64,000 nucleotides of DNA from Bacteroidales bacterium (lineage in GTDB: Bacteria; Bacteroidota; Bacteroidia; Bacteroidales; TTA-H9): assembly GCA_028689615.1 (NCBI GenBank), contig JAQVCV010000008.1, positions 30,714 through 94,713 of the forward strand. The letters are read 5' to 3'. Of this stretch, positions 9,043 to 17,425 are shown in pieces. Each line of letters opens with the position of its first letter. Position 1 is the stretch's first letter. The position numbers were made by a program, and so were the translations under genes. The notes beneath the pieces were generated by a model. That model was given only the letters and a program-made list of their open reading frames with translations, was not told the origin of the DNA and did no database searches.

Positions 9043-10614
9043 TTATTTTTCGGCCCTTTCAAAAGTGAACTCAGTAAAATCGAAATCGGGATTGGGCACA
9101 TCGATATGAAGCGCCGTGGCTTTCCCGTCGGGGCCTACCGTGAACCAGGCTTTTCCTTCGGGAAGCGAGGGGTAGCCTTCCATCCTAATGGTGAAGGTGT
9201 TGTATTCCCAATGGTTCATTTGCGACGTAAAACCTGGCGTGGGCTTCATGTTGAGGCGTAAAGCTCCTTTCTTGGTCATGGTTACTTCAACGGCACCATA
9301 GATAGGATCGTTGTAGGTTCCGGAATAGTCGGCCAGCGGCAGGGTTGGTTGGGTGTCATGTCTGCGGTTTTTCAAGGCTTCTGCTTTGTCTTTTTGTTCC
9401 TGCTCCTTGTTTTTTTTCACCCGTTCCAGAAGGAACGAGTTCCAGTCGCGTGGTTCAGGGGTGTTGCAGATGAGGTCTTGCAGTGTTTGACTCACAACGT
9501 AATAGAGTGGTTCGTTGCAATTGGTGAGCACCACGAATCCGCAGTTTTTCCCGGGGATGAAGGTGGTGGTGGAGAGCATGCCGTCGTAGCCACCGCCGTG
9601 GTTCACGAGCTTTTCGCCCTGGTAATCGTAGAGGCTCCATCCCAGCCCGTAGCCACGGAAATGGGTGGTGGGGTTGTTTTTCTGTGCCCCTGTGCTGATT
9701 GGGTTCATCACGTTGGGTTGCCACATTTCGTTTTGCACTTTTTCGCTCCACAATTTTTTCGGGGCATCGGCAGAGGAGCCGGGTAATTCGCCACGACGCA
9801 GTTGAACTCTGATCCATTGTGCCATATCGTTTACGGAGCTGATGAGGGCTCCGGCGGGTGCCATGTTGTCCCAGTTTTGCCATTCTATCACCATCATTTT
9901 TCCGTCGGGAGCAGTGTGGGGCATGGCCACGTTGGTGGTTGTGGGTATTTGTGTTATGCTGGTGAGGGTGCGGGTCATGCCGGCGGGTTTGAGTATTCGG
10001 CTGGTAATAACGTCTTCCCACGGTTGGTTGGTTACGGCTTCCAAAGCCAGGCCGGCAGCGATGAAGTTGATGTTGGAATAGCCGTACCCGGCTCTGAACC
10101 CGTGATGGGGTGTGAGCAGTCGGGCCCGTTCTACCACTTCACGCCGGCTGTACAGGGTGTTTGACCAAATCAGGTCGCCGCTGAAAGTGACATGCCCTGT
10201 GCGGTGCGATAGCAAATCGCGGAGGGTGGTATTGGCTGTAACCCACGGGTCGTACGATTCGAACCAGGGCAGGTAGCGTTTCACCGGAGCGTCCCACTCC
10301 ATCCGGCCGCTGTCAACCATCATCGCGATGGCTGCTGCTGTAAACGATTTGGTGTTGGAGGCCACTGCAAACAGGGTGTTGGCATCCACGGGTTGAGGTT
10401 GGTCAATATTGGTTACGCCAAACCCTTGGGCGTACACCACGCTGTCGTTTCTCACCAGCGCCACAGCCAATCCCGGAGCATTCCAGTCGCGGCGCATTTT
10501 TTCCAGTTTTGCCGAAAGGGTGTCGGGGTTGAAGGTAAAAGGGAGGGTTTGTGCGGCTACAACTGCGTGCAGCACGACGAACAGGATTGTTGCGATGAGG
10601 TTTTGTTTTCTCAT
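9043..10614 (-). CDS. Exported serine hydrolase (class C beta-lactamase / DD-peptidase family)
   Basis: This 523-residue protein has a signal peptide (1 to about 21, ending VVAAQ). A penicillin-binding serine-hydrolase domain follows, with the nucleophile motif SNTK (Ser86, Lys89), the tyrosine motif YSN (about 176) and HGGG (about 330), which replaces the KTG triad. The last 100 residues form a separate beta-rich domain like those appended to many such hydrolases (DUF3471 type). Likely substrates are cell-wall peptides, D-amino-acid peptides or esters; beta-lactam resistance should not be assumed. It lies 21 bases after mpl, so it may act in peptidoglycan recycling. Confidence 0.88.
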   Translation of the reverse strand: MRKQNLIATILFVVLHAVVAAQTLPFTFNPDTLSAKLEKMRRDWNAPGLAVALVRNDSVVYAQGFGVTNIDQPQPVDANTLFAVASNTKSFTAAAIAMMVDSGRMEWDAPVKRYLPWFESYDPWVTANTTLRDLLSHRTGHVTFSGDLIWSNTLYSRREVVERARLLTPHHGFRAGYGYSNINFIAAGLALEAVTNQPWEDVITSRILKPAGMTRTLTSITQIPTTTNVAMPHTAPDGKMMVIEWQNWDNMAPAGALISSVNDMAQWIRVQLRRGELPGSSADAPKKLWSEKVQNEMWQPNVMNPISTGAQKNNPTTHFRGYGLGWSLYDYQGEKLVNHGGGYDGMLSTTTFIPGKNCGFVVLTNCNEPLYYVVSQTLQDLICNTPEPRDWNSFLLERVKKNKEQEQKDKAEALKNRRHDTQPTLPLADYSGTYNDPIYGAVEVTMTKKGALRLNMKPTPGFTSQMNHWEYNTFTIRMEGYPSLPEGKAWFTVGPDGKATALHIDVPNPDFDFTEFTFERAEK

Positions 10615-10635
10615 GGGGCTATAAGTGTAAGGTGA

Positions 10636-12012
10636 TTATTTACTGTTAGAAAGGGTTTCGGAGATAATGGCGGCAAAGTTGTCGGGGCTGATTCCGTCGA
10701 AGTTACCGCTTGTCATCAGTATCACCGCGCTGTTATCGAGTTTTTTAGCTCTGAGCCATGCCACAACTTCCTGGTTGGTGTTAAGCACTTGCAGGTTGGG
10801 TCGGGCAAAGCCACGGGCAACTTTCTCAGGGTCGAGCATGGGCAACCGTTTCAGTTGCAGTGCATGTGGCGAAAAAAAGACAGCTGCCTCATCGGCTCCG
10901 TCGAGTGCGTGGGCATATTGGGGCAGGAAGTTTTCGCTGAGCGAACTGTAGGTGTGGAGTTCGAAGAGGGCCACAACCTTTCTGTTGGCGAACTGCTGCC
11001 TTACAGCATCCACAGTGGCTTTGACCTTCGACGGGGAGTGGGCAAAATCGCGAAACACGGTGCAACGGTTCGTATCAAAGATTTTTTCAAGTCGGTTGGC
11101 GGCTCCTTTAAAACTCCCGATTGCTTTATTAAACTGTTCGTCGCTGATGCCTGCCTGGTTGCAAACCAGCCTGGCTCCAGCCATGTTGGCCAAGTTGTGG
11201 TTGCCAAACACCTGCAAGGGGTAACGCACGTCGCCGTCGGTCAGCCAGGTTGTTCCGGCTGCAATTTCGTGAGCAGCTTCGGTATAGGGAATTGAAGTGA
11301 TGTCGGGGCGCAAGCGGGGCAGAAAGCTGGCAATGTTCTGATCGGCGCCATACCAGATCAATTTTCCGCCAGGTTCGATCAATTCGCAGAACCGTTCAAA
11401 TTGCCATACATAGTTGTCGAAGGTGGGAAACACGTTCATGTGATCCCAGGCAATGCCGCTGATGAGGGCAACATGGGGGCGGTAGAGGTGAAATTTTGGA
11501 CGGCGGTCGATGGGGGAGGTGAGGTACTCATCGCCTTCAAAAACCATGTAGCGTGCTTTTTCGGTGATTTTTACCATCACGTCGAAGCCATCGAGCTTGG
11601 CTCCAACCATATAGTCGGCGTCAATACCACATTCCTTCATTACATGCAAAATCATGGCAGTGATGGTGGTTTTGCCATGGCTGCCTCCAATCACGATGCG
11701 GGTCTTGTCGGCCGATTGCTGGTAGAGGTATTCGGGATACGAATATACTTTCAGCCCCAGTTGCTGAGCCTGGAGCAACTCGGGATTGTCGGCCCGTGCG
11801 TGCATCCCCACGATCACGGCATCAAGGTCGGGGGTAATTCGTTGTGGATTCCAGCCTTCGGTATCGGGCAACAAACCCAGGTTGGCCAGCCGGGTGCGCG
11901 ATGGTTCAAAAATTTCGTCATCGCTTCCGGTTATTTGGTATCCTTTCTGATGAAGGGCAATAGCCAGATTGTGCATGGCGCTGCCCCCTATGGCAATAAA
12001 ATGAACTTTCAT
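10636..12012 (-). CDS. mpl: UDP-N-acetylmuramate:L-Ala-gamma-D-Glu-mDAP ligase-type Mur ligase
   Basis: This 458-residue Mur ligase has the N-terminal Rossmann motif FIAIGGSAMHNLAIAL (residues 5-20) and the ATP P-loop GSHGKTT (about 110-116). A central domain carries the FEGDEYLTSP loop, and a C-terminal domain contains DFAHSPSKV. The N-terminal motif and DEYLTSP segment fit Mpl, which reattaches recycled tripeptide to UDP-MurNAc, better than MurC; the length also suits Mpl. It is the first gene of the leftward run and has a TAnnTTTG element just upstream. Confidence in Mpl over MurC is moderate to high. Confidence 0.82.
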   Translation of the reverse strand: MKVHFIAIGGSAMHNLAIALHQKGYQITGSDDEIFEPSRTRLANLGLLPDTEGWNPQRITPDLDAVIVGMHARADNPELLQAQQLGLKVYSYPEYLYQQSADKTRIVIGGSHGKTTITAMILHVMKECGIDADYMVGAKLDGFDVMVKITEKARYMVFEGDEYLTSPIDRRPKFHLYRPHVALISGIAWDHMNVFPTFDNYVWQFERFCELIEPGGKLIWYGADQNIASFLPRLRPDITSIPYTEAAHEIAAGTTWLTDGDVRYPLQVFGNHNLANMAGARLVCNQAGISDEQFNKAIGSFKGAANRLEKIFDTNRCTVFRDFAHSPSKVKATVDAVRQQFANRKVVALFELHTYSSLSENFLPQYAHALDGADEAAVFFSPHALQLKRLPMLDPEKVARGFARPNLQVLNTNQEVVAWLRAKKLDNSAVILMTSGNFDGISPDNFAAIISETLSNSK

Positions 12013-12027
12013 GTTGGAGATTTTCTA

Positions 12028-12035
12028 CAAACTTA
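12028..12035 (-). promoter_or_regulatory. Candidate -7 element of mpl (TAAGTTTG)
   Basis: On the minus strand TAAGTTTG fits TAnnTTTG and sits 15 bases before the mpl ATG. No TTG is seen at the expected -33 position. Confidence 0.4.
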
Positions 12036-12103
12036 CGAAAAAGGTATCTGGCACCAGCCGAAGGGAGGTTAAAGCACGTTTTTATTCTCTTGACATCTGG
12101 TAA

Positions 12104-12121
12104 AATTTCACTCGTGAAATT
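12104..12121. repeat. 18-bp palindrome upstream of mpl
   Basis: AATTTCAC and GTGAAATT form perfect 8-bp arms around a 2-base centre. It is in the 183-base space between mpl and the DUF4143 ATPase gene, about 90 bases from the mpl start. It could be an operator for mpl or part of the 3' end of the ATPase transcript. Confidence 0.45.
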
Positions 12122-12196
12122 GGTTGTGCAGACGTACCGTAGTAAAATATTCTTCAACCTGTCCGTCAGATTTGTTGTGTCCCTCTTTGCACATTG

Positions 12197-13414
12197 TCAT
12201 GACAAACGTGACAGGTAATCAAAGGCCGGAACTACTTGTATTTTTTTCCCCTTCGTACGAATTTCATCTGTTTGGTTGAGGGTTAAGATAGTTCCTGTTT
12301 CGAGTTTGAAGAATTCCATGGCCGCGAGTAGCCCTTTTTCTTCTCTGGTGGCGTTCTCTGGAGTGAGTTCGAAACACACTTGTATCAACTCCGTGATTTG
12401 GTTGTTGTGAAAAACTGCAAAATCGCATTCACCGCCCGGTTCATTGTAGTAAAACAGCTCTTTATTCCTTTGCCGAAGTGCCACGTACACGGCATTCTCC
12501 ATTTTGCGACCCCAGTCACCAGTATAGGAGGGCGATGATATGGTTATGAGTCCATTGTCAATTACATAGGCTTTCCGAGGATTGACCAATTGAGCCCTGT
12601 AAGAGTAAGAATACTTGGGAACCAGCCCCACCAGATACGACTCTTCAAAGAACGACAGATAATCCAAAACGGTGGATGTGCTTTTCACATCAAGCAGGTG
12701 GGTTAGTTTTTTAGCCGTTATCAGGTTCCCGGTGTTCGCCATCAGAAACAGCAGTAGTTTTTTTAATGACCGCACATCTCTGATGTTGTGCCTCACGGCG
12801 ATATCTCTGTACACGATGTCGTCAAGCAGGGCTGATAGAATGTCGGGGTTGTTTTGTTGGATATACTCAGGGAAGCCACCCGATTTAAGGTACGCCAGCC
12901 AAGATGTTTCGCCAGCCTTCTCCTGAAAGAACTGGATGTATTCGGCGTAGGAAAATGGATAAAGCTCCTTGGTAATATGTCGTCCCGTTAGCTTGGTTCC
13001 CAGTTCTTTGCTGAGGAGTGAGGCATTCGATCCGGTGAGGCTGACCTGATAACCTTCGTCGAGTTTCTGCCTGACAAAAAGCTCCCATCCGTTGACAACC
13101 TGGATTTCGTCGAAGAACAATTTTTGTGCACCACTTTCTTTAATAACCAGGTCGAGCAATTCAAAATCAGTAGTCTCAAAATTGTAAAGTTTTGGTGTGT
13201 CAAAGTTTACGAAGAAATAATCCCTTTCGCATCCAGCTATTATCTGCCTGATGAGGGTACTCTTTCCACACCGTCGAATTCCTGAAATTATCAGCGCATG
13301 GCTCGATAGGTTTAAAGGCAGAGTTGCCATCAAATGCCTTGTTAATCCTGTTTCCTGCGCTTGCAACCGCTCTCTTTGTTGGTTAATGGTGGCTTGAATA
13401 CTCGATAATTTCAT
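12197..13414 (-). CDS. DUF4143-type AAA ATPase
   Basis: A P-loop ATPase of about 405 residues. Walker A is GIRRCGKST (about 45-53) and the Walker B-like strand is LFFDEIQ (about 101-107). Further on are TGSNASLL and the DIVYRDIA segment, then a C-terminal DUF4143 domain with NEPGGECDFAVF, an E...D...Q pattern that resembles a PD-(D/E)XK nuclease fold. Family members are often accessory and their biochemical role is poorly known. I prefer the ATG at 13414 over the in-frame TTG at 13423. It has a good promoter and a large palindrome immediately upstream, so it may be tightly regulated. Confidence 0.88.
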   Translation of the reverse strand: MKLSSIQATINQQRERLQAQETGLTRHLMATLPLNLSSHALIISGIRRCGKSTLIRQIIAGCERDYFFVNFDTPKLYNFETTDFELLDLVIKESGAQKLFFDEIQVVNGWELFVRQKLDEGYQVSLTGSNASLLSKELGTKLTGRHITKELYPFSYAEYIQFFQEKAGETSWLAYLKSGGFPEYIQQNNPDILSALLDDIVYRDIAVRHNIRDVRSLKKLLLFLMANTGNLITAKKLTHLLDVKSTSTVLDYLSFFEESYLVGLVPKYSYSYRAQLVNPRKAYVIDNGLITISSPSYTGDWGRKMENAVYVALRQRNKELFYYNEPGGECDFAVFHNNQITELIQVCFELTPENATREEKGLLAAMEFFKLETGTILTLNQTDEIRTKGKKIQVVPAFDYLSRLS

Positions 13415-13437
13415 ATTAATCAATGGTTTTTACCTTG

Positions 13438-13468
13438 CAAAGATAGCTTGTTCATCGCCAAAAGGCAA
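13438..13468 (-). promoter_or_regulatory. Promoter of the DUF4143 ATPase gene
   Basis: On the minus strand TATCTTTG (13438-13445) is preceded by TTG with a 20-base spacer (TTG at 13466-13468), a full match to the Bacteroidota promoter. Transcription would begin about 10-20 bases before the start codon. A 44-bp palindrome lies directly upstream of the -33 box. Confidence 0.65.
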
Positions 13469-13470
13469 GT

Positions 13471-13514
13471 TTGTCCATTGCCAACAAACAAGTTTGTTTG
13501 TTGCTGGTGGACAA
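13471..13514. promoter_or_regulatory. 44-bp imperfect palindrome, candidate operator
   Basis: Arms TTGTCCA (13471-13477) and TGGACAA (13508-13514) enclose an inner pair CAACAAAC / GTTTGTTG around the centre AAGTTT. The dyad abuts the -33 element of the DUF4143 ATPase promoter on one side and lies upstream of the MBL hydrolase gene on the other. Such placement fits a regulator site. Confidence 0.5.
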
Positions 13515-13646
13515 TTTTTCGGAATGTTACGTAAGATATTGTCAATCTGTGTTTCACGTCACCTGTGTTTGTTCAAGGATTTGGGCATGGCTCTTTCCCC
13601 GAAACAAACTAACTTGCAGAGCGTTTATTGAACTGATTGTTTATTA

Positions 13647-14510
13647 ATGAATATATTGAAAATGAAATTGATCCCAGTTGTTGCCGAGAATTGGAAAGCC
13701 GACGGTGGCACCGTTTTCGGCGTTGTACCCAAAGCGATGTGGAATGCCCTGTGTCCGGCCGATGACGATAACCTGGTGAAATCGGTGAGCCGCGTGATGG
13801 TGGCCGACGATGGTGAAAGGGTGGTGCTGTTCGACACGGGAATGGGCAACAAACAGGACGATAAGTTTTTTGGCCACCGCCACTTGTTCGGTCACCGCGG
13901 GTTGATAGAGGCTTTGGCCGGGGTTGGTTACCATCCCGATCAGATTACAGATGTGGTGTTCACGCATTTGCACTACGACCACGTGGGTGGTGCCGTGAAG
14001 CGCGATGGCGATGGTTTCTCGCTGGTGTTTCCCAATGCCCTTCACTGGGTAAGTCGTGCTCAATGGGATTGGGCCATGAACCCAAACAAACGGGAGGCTG
14101 CCAGCTACCTGCCCGAGAATCTGCTCCCGTTGCAACAAGCCGGGGTGTTGCGCTTCGTTGAACAGGAGGGTGCTTTTACCAATTCCATCTTCTTTCGAAT
14201 CTTCAACGGACACACACGCGGTCAGATCATCCCCGTGGTTGATTACCAAGGTACTAAGGTGGTTTATACAGCCGATTTTTTAGCCAGCCATCTCCACCTT
14301 CCCCTGGCATGGATCCCGTCGTACGACATCGAGCCGTTGATAACGCTTCAGGAGAAGGAGCATTTCCTGGCCGAAGCCGCCGATGAAAACTACATCATCG
14401 TGCTGGAACACGATTTTGACGCGGAGGCCATCACCGTGCAGCACACACCCAAAGGGGTGCGACTCCGCAGGAAGGGCTCGCTGGCGTCGCTTCTCTCTAC
14501 TGAACCATAA
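13647..14510 (+). CDS. MBL-fold metallo-hydrolase
   Basis: This 287-residue metallo-beta-lactamase-fold protein has the metal motif THLHYDHVGG (about residues 108-117) and further ligands GHTRGQ, YTADF and LEHDF. The order is as in lactonase/AttM-like and glyoxalase II-like hydrolases. It has no signal peptide and is cytoplasmic. The substrate is unknown; lactones or thioesters are typical for this subgroup. The 3' end overlaps the convergent TlpA-like gene by 14 bases, so a shared terminator is unlikely. Confidence 0.88.
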   Translation: MNILKMKLIPVVAENWKADGGTVFGVVPKAMWNALCPADDDNLVKSVSRVMVADDGERVVLFDTGMGNKQDDKFFGHRHLFGHRGLIEALAGVGYHPDQITDVVFTHLHYDHVGGAVKRDGDGFSLVFPNALHWVSRAQWDWAMNPNKREAASYLPENLLPLQQAGVLRFVEQEGAFTNSIFFRIFNGHTRGQIIPVVDYQGTKVVYTADFLASHLHLPLAWIPSYDIEPLITLQEKEHFLAEAADENYIIVLEHDFDAEAITVQHTPKGVRLRRKGSLASLLSTEP

Positions 14511-15858
14511 TCCCCTGCTTTACCAACTCGGCAGCGAGTTCATCGGTGTTGTAGGGTTTGGCCACTATTTTGCGCCCCGGACCAAGTAAAAAAAGGGTTG
14601 GGGTTGCAAACACCCCCCAGTCGGAGGCTGCCTGGCTGTCCCACCCTTTCAACTCGCTGATGTTGATGCATTGAAGGGCGTTTCGGGTGATGGATTCCTC
14701 CCAGTCGTTGCTGTTTGTGTCGAGCGAGAAGGCCACTACTTCCAGTTTTTGACGATCGGTAGTGGCAAGCAGGTTGCTCAATTGCGGGAGCAATTGGTTG
14801 CAGTGGGTGCACCAACTGGCCCAAAAGATCACCAACGTATAAGGTTGGTTCAGGTTTTCCATAGAGAAGGGATTCCCTTCGGGAGTATTACCCTGCAGGG
14901 GAGGGGCGGAGTTGCCTTTGGCCATCCGTTTGATGGTTTCGGCTTTGCCAACCAGTTTTGAGCGGGATGCAGCATCGGTGCAACTTTCGTTTTGGTAGAG
15001 AGTGGCCAGGTATTGGATCACTTCTTCGAAACCAAATTGCTCGAACCCGCCAATGAGATACTCCATCACGAAGTCGAACACCCGCTGGTTGTGGCTGATG
15101 TGAGGCAGCATGGCTTCTATGCCCTGAATAAAAGCGGCTTGCAGTTCGTCTTTGGTGTATTCGGGGTTGCTGTAGAGGGTAAGAAACTCGATGACTCTTC
15201 GGGGATAAATGTTGGTGGCTATCAGCGTGGTGTCGTCTATCTCGTTCAAGTCCCAAAAGTGTTCGCGCTCGTAGAGGCTTCGCCCTTTCTGGTCGAGTTC
15301 GGGGGCTGTAAAAGGCTTTTTCATCATCCGGGCCATTCTTCCCAATAGATCGGTATGATGCCTGCGGATCAGGCCGCTCAGATACGCTGAATGATCAATT
15401 TGTTGCTTTACATATTGAGCTGTAATCTTCTGATAAAAAGGGTCGTCGCGTGGGTATTCATCAAGAAGATTTTCCAGCAGTGATAGTTTTTTCCGGTTTT
15501 CATCTTCTTTCAGCAACATTTGTTGGTAGTCTTCATTGAGGGTGTCGGCAAAGAGGATTGTTCCGGTAGCAGTGTCGAATTGGAGGTTTACCGGTTGATG
15601 GTGGAACAAAAAATCGGGGCCGTTGCCTTTGCCAAAAACCAGACGGTATTGACCAGGGCGCAGATTGCTGGTTTCAAACCGTATCCGACCCCTTATGTCG
15701 GTATGGGTGGTATCAACCGGTACCAGCCTGTCGCCACGATACCTGGCCAGGATGACCGAAGTTTCGGTACCCGCTGAAAAGGTGGCTTCAATTTGAGCCA
15801 CAACTGCTGGTGATGCTAACAGCATGAAGGCTGTGAGAAGGAGGGTTGGAGTGCGCAT
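14497..15858 (-). CDS. Exported TlpA-like thioredoxin-fold protein
   Basis: This 453-residue protein has a signal peptide (1-21, ending VVAQ). A small beta-sandwich-like N-terminal region (about 25-110) and a helical middle come next. A C-terminal thioredoxin domain starts near residue 320, with the redox motif WCTHC (Cys350, Cys353) and the cis-proline region FATPTLFLL. This architecture is frequent in Bacteroidota TlpA/ResA-like periplasmic disulfide reductases. The usual WCxPC proline is replaced by histidine, which may shift its redox potential. A TAnnTTTG element (TACCTTTG, 15876-15883, minus) lies upstream. Confidence 0.88.
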   Translation of the reverse strand: MRTPTLLLTAFMLLASPAVVAQIEATFSAGTETSVILARYRGDRLVPVDTTHTDIRGRIRFETSNLRPGQYRLVFGKGNGPDFLFHHQPVNLQFDTATGTILFADTLNEDYQQMLLKEDENRKKLSLLENLLDEYPRDDPFYQKITAQYVKQQIDHSAYLSGLIRRHHTDLLGRMARMMKKPFTAPELDQKGRSLYEREHFWDLNEIDDTTLIATNIYPRRVIEFLTLYSNPEYTKDELQAAFIQGIEAMLPHISHNQRVFDFVMEYLIGGFEQFGFEEVIQYLATLYQNESCTDAASRSKLVGKAETIKRMAKGNSAPPLQGNTPEGNPFSMENLNQPYTLVIFWASWCTHCNQLLPQLSNLLATTDRQKLEVVAFSLDTNSNDWEESITRNALQCINISELKGWDSQAASDWGVFATPTLFLLGPGRKIVAKPYNTDELAAELVKQGIMVQ

Positions 15859-15960
15859 AGCAGAGATATTTTGAACAAAGGTAAGGATTGAGCCAAGACT
15901 ATTGGGCTGTAGTTAATCGAGTCAGTTATTGGGTTGAGTCAAGTTTATTTTTTTAGGCGT

Positions 15961-16013
15961 TTGTCATTCAGAATTGACATTATTGACCCGTTTTTGTCAG
16001 TCCTGAATGACAA
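15961..16013. promoter_or_regulatory. 53-bp imperfect dyad between the TlpA-like gene and cysH
   Basis: Arms of 11 bp, TTGTCATTCAG (15961-15971) and CTGAATGACAA (16003-16013), are nested around a second pair TGACA (15975-15979) and TGTCA (15995-15999) on the same centre at 15987. It lies between divergent TAnnTTTG elements, one for the TlpA-like gene and one at 16053-16060. No T-run follows. A regulator site or mobile-element relic are both possible. Confidence 0.5.
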
Positions 16014-16144
16014 TTTCTTCAACCGATTAAGGATGTGCTGTATAGAATGCTATAGATTTGAAAACAACATAGGAATACTGTTGGTGTTGGAAAACTAGTA
16101 GGAAGGAGAAAGAACTTTTCCTCTTTTTCAGTAGTTTTGCTCCT

Positions 16145-16861
16145 ATGAATACTATCTACAATCAACACGATATTGAGTTGTTCAGCAACGAGATAGCTGG
16201 TTTGGATGCCCTGCAAACGCTGCGTTGGGCAGCAGTGCGTTTTGCCGGAGCCATCACATTTGCTTCAAGTCTGGGTGCCGAAGACCAGGTTATTACCCAC
16301 CTCATTGCTGTGAATCAACTCCCTATTAGCCTGTTCACCCTCGACACCGGGCGCCTTTTTCCTGAAACCTACGAATTGATAGACAAAACCCAGGCTCGAT
16401 ACAACGTGAAACTAAAAGTTTGTTTTCCAGAGGCTGCAGAAGTTGAAGAGATGGTGAGCAGCGAGGGGATCAACCTTTTCTACTACAGCATCGAGAACCG
16501 AAAAAGGTGTTGTGGCGTTCGGAAAACCCACCCGCTGCAAAAGGCACTCGCCGGAAACCAAATTTGGATCACCGGGCTGCGTCGTCAGCAGGCTGTTACC
16601 CGCACCGGGCTCCAAAAAATTGAGTTCGATTCCATCAACGGGCTTCTGAAACTCAACCCCCTCATCGATTTGAGCGAGGCCGACCTCTGGCAGTTCATCC
16701 GCGAACACAAAATCCCTTACAACGTGTTGCACGACAAAGGCTTTCCGAGCATCGGCTGTCAACCCTGCACCCGCGCCATCGAACCAGGTGACGACATTCG
16801 TGCCGGAAGGTGGTGGTGGGAGAACCCTGAGCAGAAGGAGTGCGGGTTGCACAAACGGTAG
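16145..16861 (+). CDS. cysH: Phosphoadenylyl/adenylyl-sulfate reductase
   Basis: This 238-residue PAPS/APS reductase shows the ATP-PPase-like sulfate-adenylyl motif TFASSLGAEDQV (about 38-49) and LDTGRLFPETY. The cysteine pairs CCGVRK (about 121) and CQPC...ECGLHK (about 205-236) bind [4Fe-4S] and mark the APS-reducing bacterial type; the last Cys is the nucleophile. It reduces activated sulfate to sulfite for cysteine synthesis using thioredoxin. No other sulfate-assimilation gene is adjacent. A TAnnTTTG box (16132-16139) sits only five bases before the ATG, so transcripts from it would be nearly leaderless; another box is at 16053-16060. Confidence 0.92.
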   Translation: MNTIYNQHDIELFSNEIAGLDALQTLRWAAVRFAGAITFASSLGAEDQVITHLIAVNQLPISLFTLDTGRLFPETYELIDKTQARYNVKLKVCFPEAAEVEEMVSSEGINLFYYSIENRKRCCGVRKTHPLQKALAGNQIWITGLRRQQAVTRTGLQKIEFDSINGLLKLNPLIDLSEADLWQFIREHKIPYNVLHDKGFPSIGCQPCTRAIEPGDDIRAGRWWWENPEQKECGLHKR

Positions 16862-17355
16862 TTTGCAGGAGCGTAACAAAATTCTGCTAAGGTAAACTCA
16901 TGATTTTAATAGCTGCTTTTACAACGTTATGAAATGCACAACCAATTCAACAATAATTTTATTGGTTGTTCATTCAGTTGTGCATTGTCTTGGTTTTTTT
17001 CGCTTGTAGTTTTCCACTTCGTGGCGACAACGCCCGGCATCTGAAGCTCTGGAGTGTCGGGAGTGAAGCGATTCAGGTCTGTAAGTTGTACCAACGTGTC
17101 ATTGAAAGTCAATGTATAGGAATAAGTCGCTGTGACTACAAACCTTCTATCTGCCATGTTATCTGTTGATAGTTTTTACCATTTCCGACCATCGCCTCCT
17201 GTTTTCTTTATAATATTGACCATAAGGTCATTCCGATCCCGAAATTTTGGGTGAGGAATCCTTTTCTATAGATCATTCCATTCTTATGAATTAATCAGGC
17301 TTAAAAAAAGCCGCGAAAAAATTAAATGGGTTACCAATTGTAAACCAATTTTATA
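16862..17355. other. Gene-poor stretch before the Abi island
   Basis: This is about 500 bases without a convincing gene. A 76-codon minus-strand frame (16927-17157) and a 67-codon plus-strand frame overlap each other and show no recognisable domain. The segment around 17225-17280 contains short inverted pieces near ATTCCGATCCCGAAATTTTGGG, of a kind seen in intergenic repeats of Bacteroidota. It may be a remnant of an insertion that brought in the Abi gene. Confidence 0.4.
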
Positions 17356-17424
17356 TATTTTTGCATCAACATGCTTACCCCGCTTCCCGTAAGAACAGCG
17401 CGCTCAGGGTAAGCTTTTTAATTT
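17356..17424 (+). ncRNA. Small structured RNA upstream of the Abi gene (abiF-RNA-like)
   Basis: A -7 element TATTTTTG (17356-17363) is followed about 9 bases later by a compact fold. The outer stem is GCTTACCC/GGGTAAGC (17373-17380 and 17407-17414). An inner hairpin CGCT/AGCG (17381-17384 and 17397-17400) has a 12-base loop containing GTAAGA, and CGCTCA remains unpaired on the 3' side. A T-rich run (17415-17424) follows and the Abi start codon comes immediately after. The position, size and bulged-hairpin shape agree with what I recall of the abiF RNA motif found upstream of Abi_2-family genes. I could not run a covariance search, so the family assignment is inference. Confidence 0.6.
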
Positions 17425-17425
17425 T

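Noticed and set aside
9043..10614. Acquired antibiotic-resistance beta-lactamase
   Set aside because: The protein has the serine-hydrolase fold but HGGG in place of KTG and an extra C-terminal domain; it is a general hydrolase and sits in a core operon.
16927..17157. 76-codon minus-strand frame between cysH and the Abi gene
   Set aside because: No known domain, no promoter and an overlapping frame on the other strand. It could be a gene remnant but cannot be supported.
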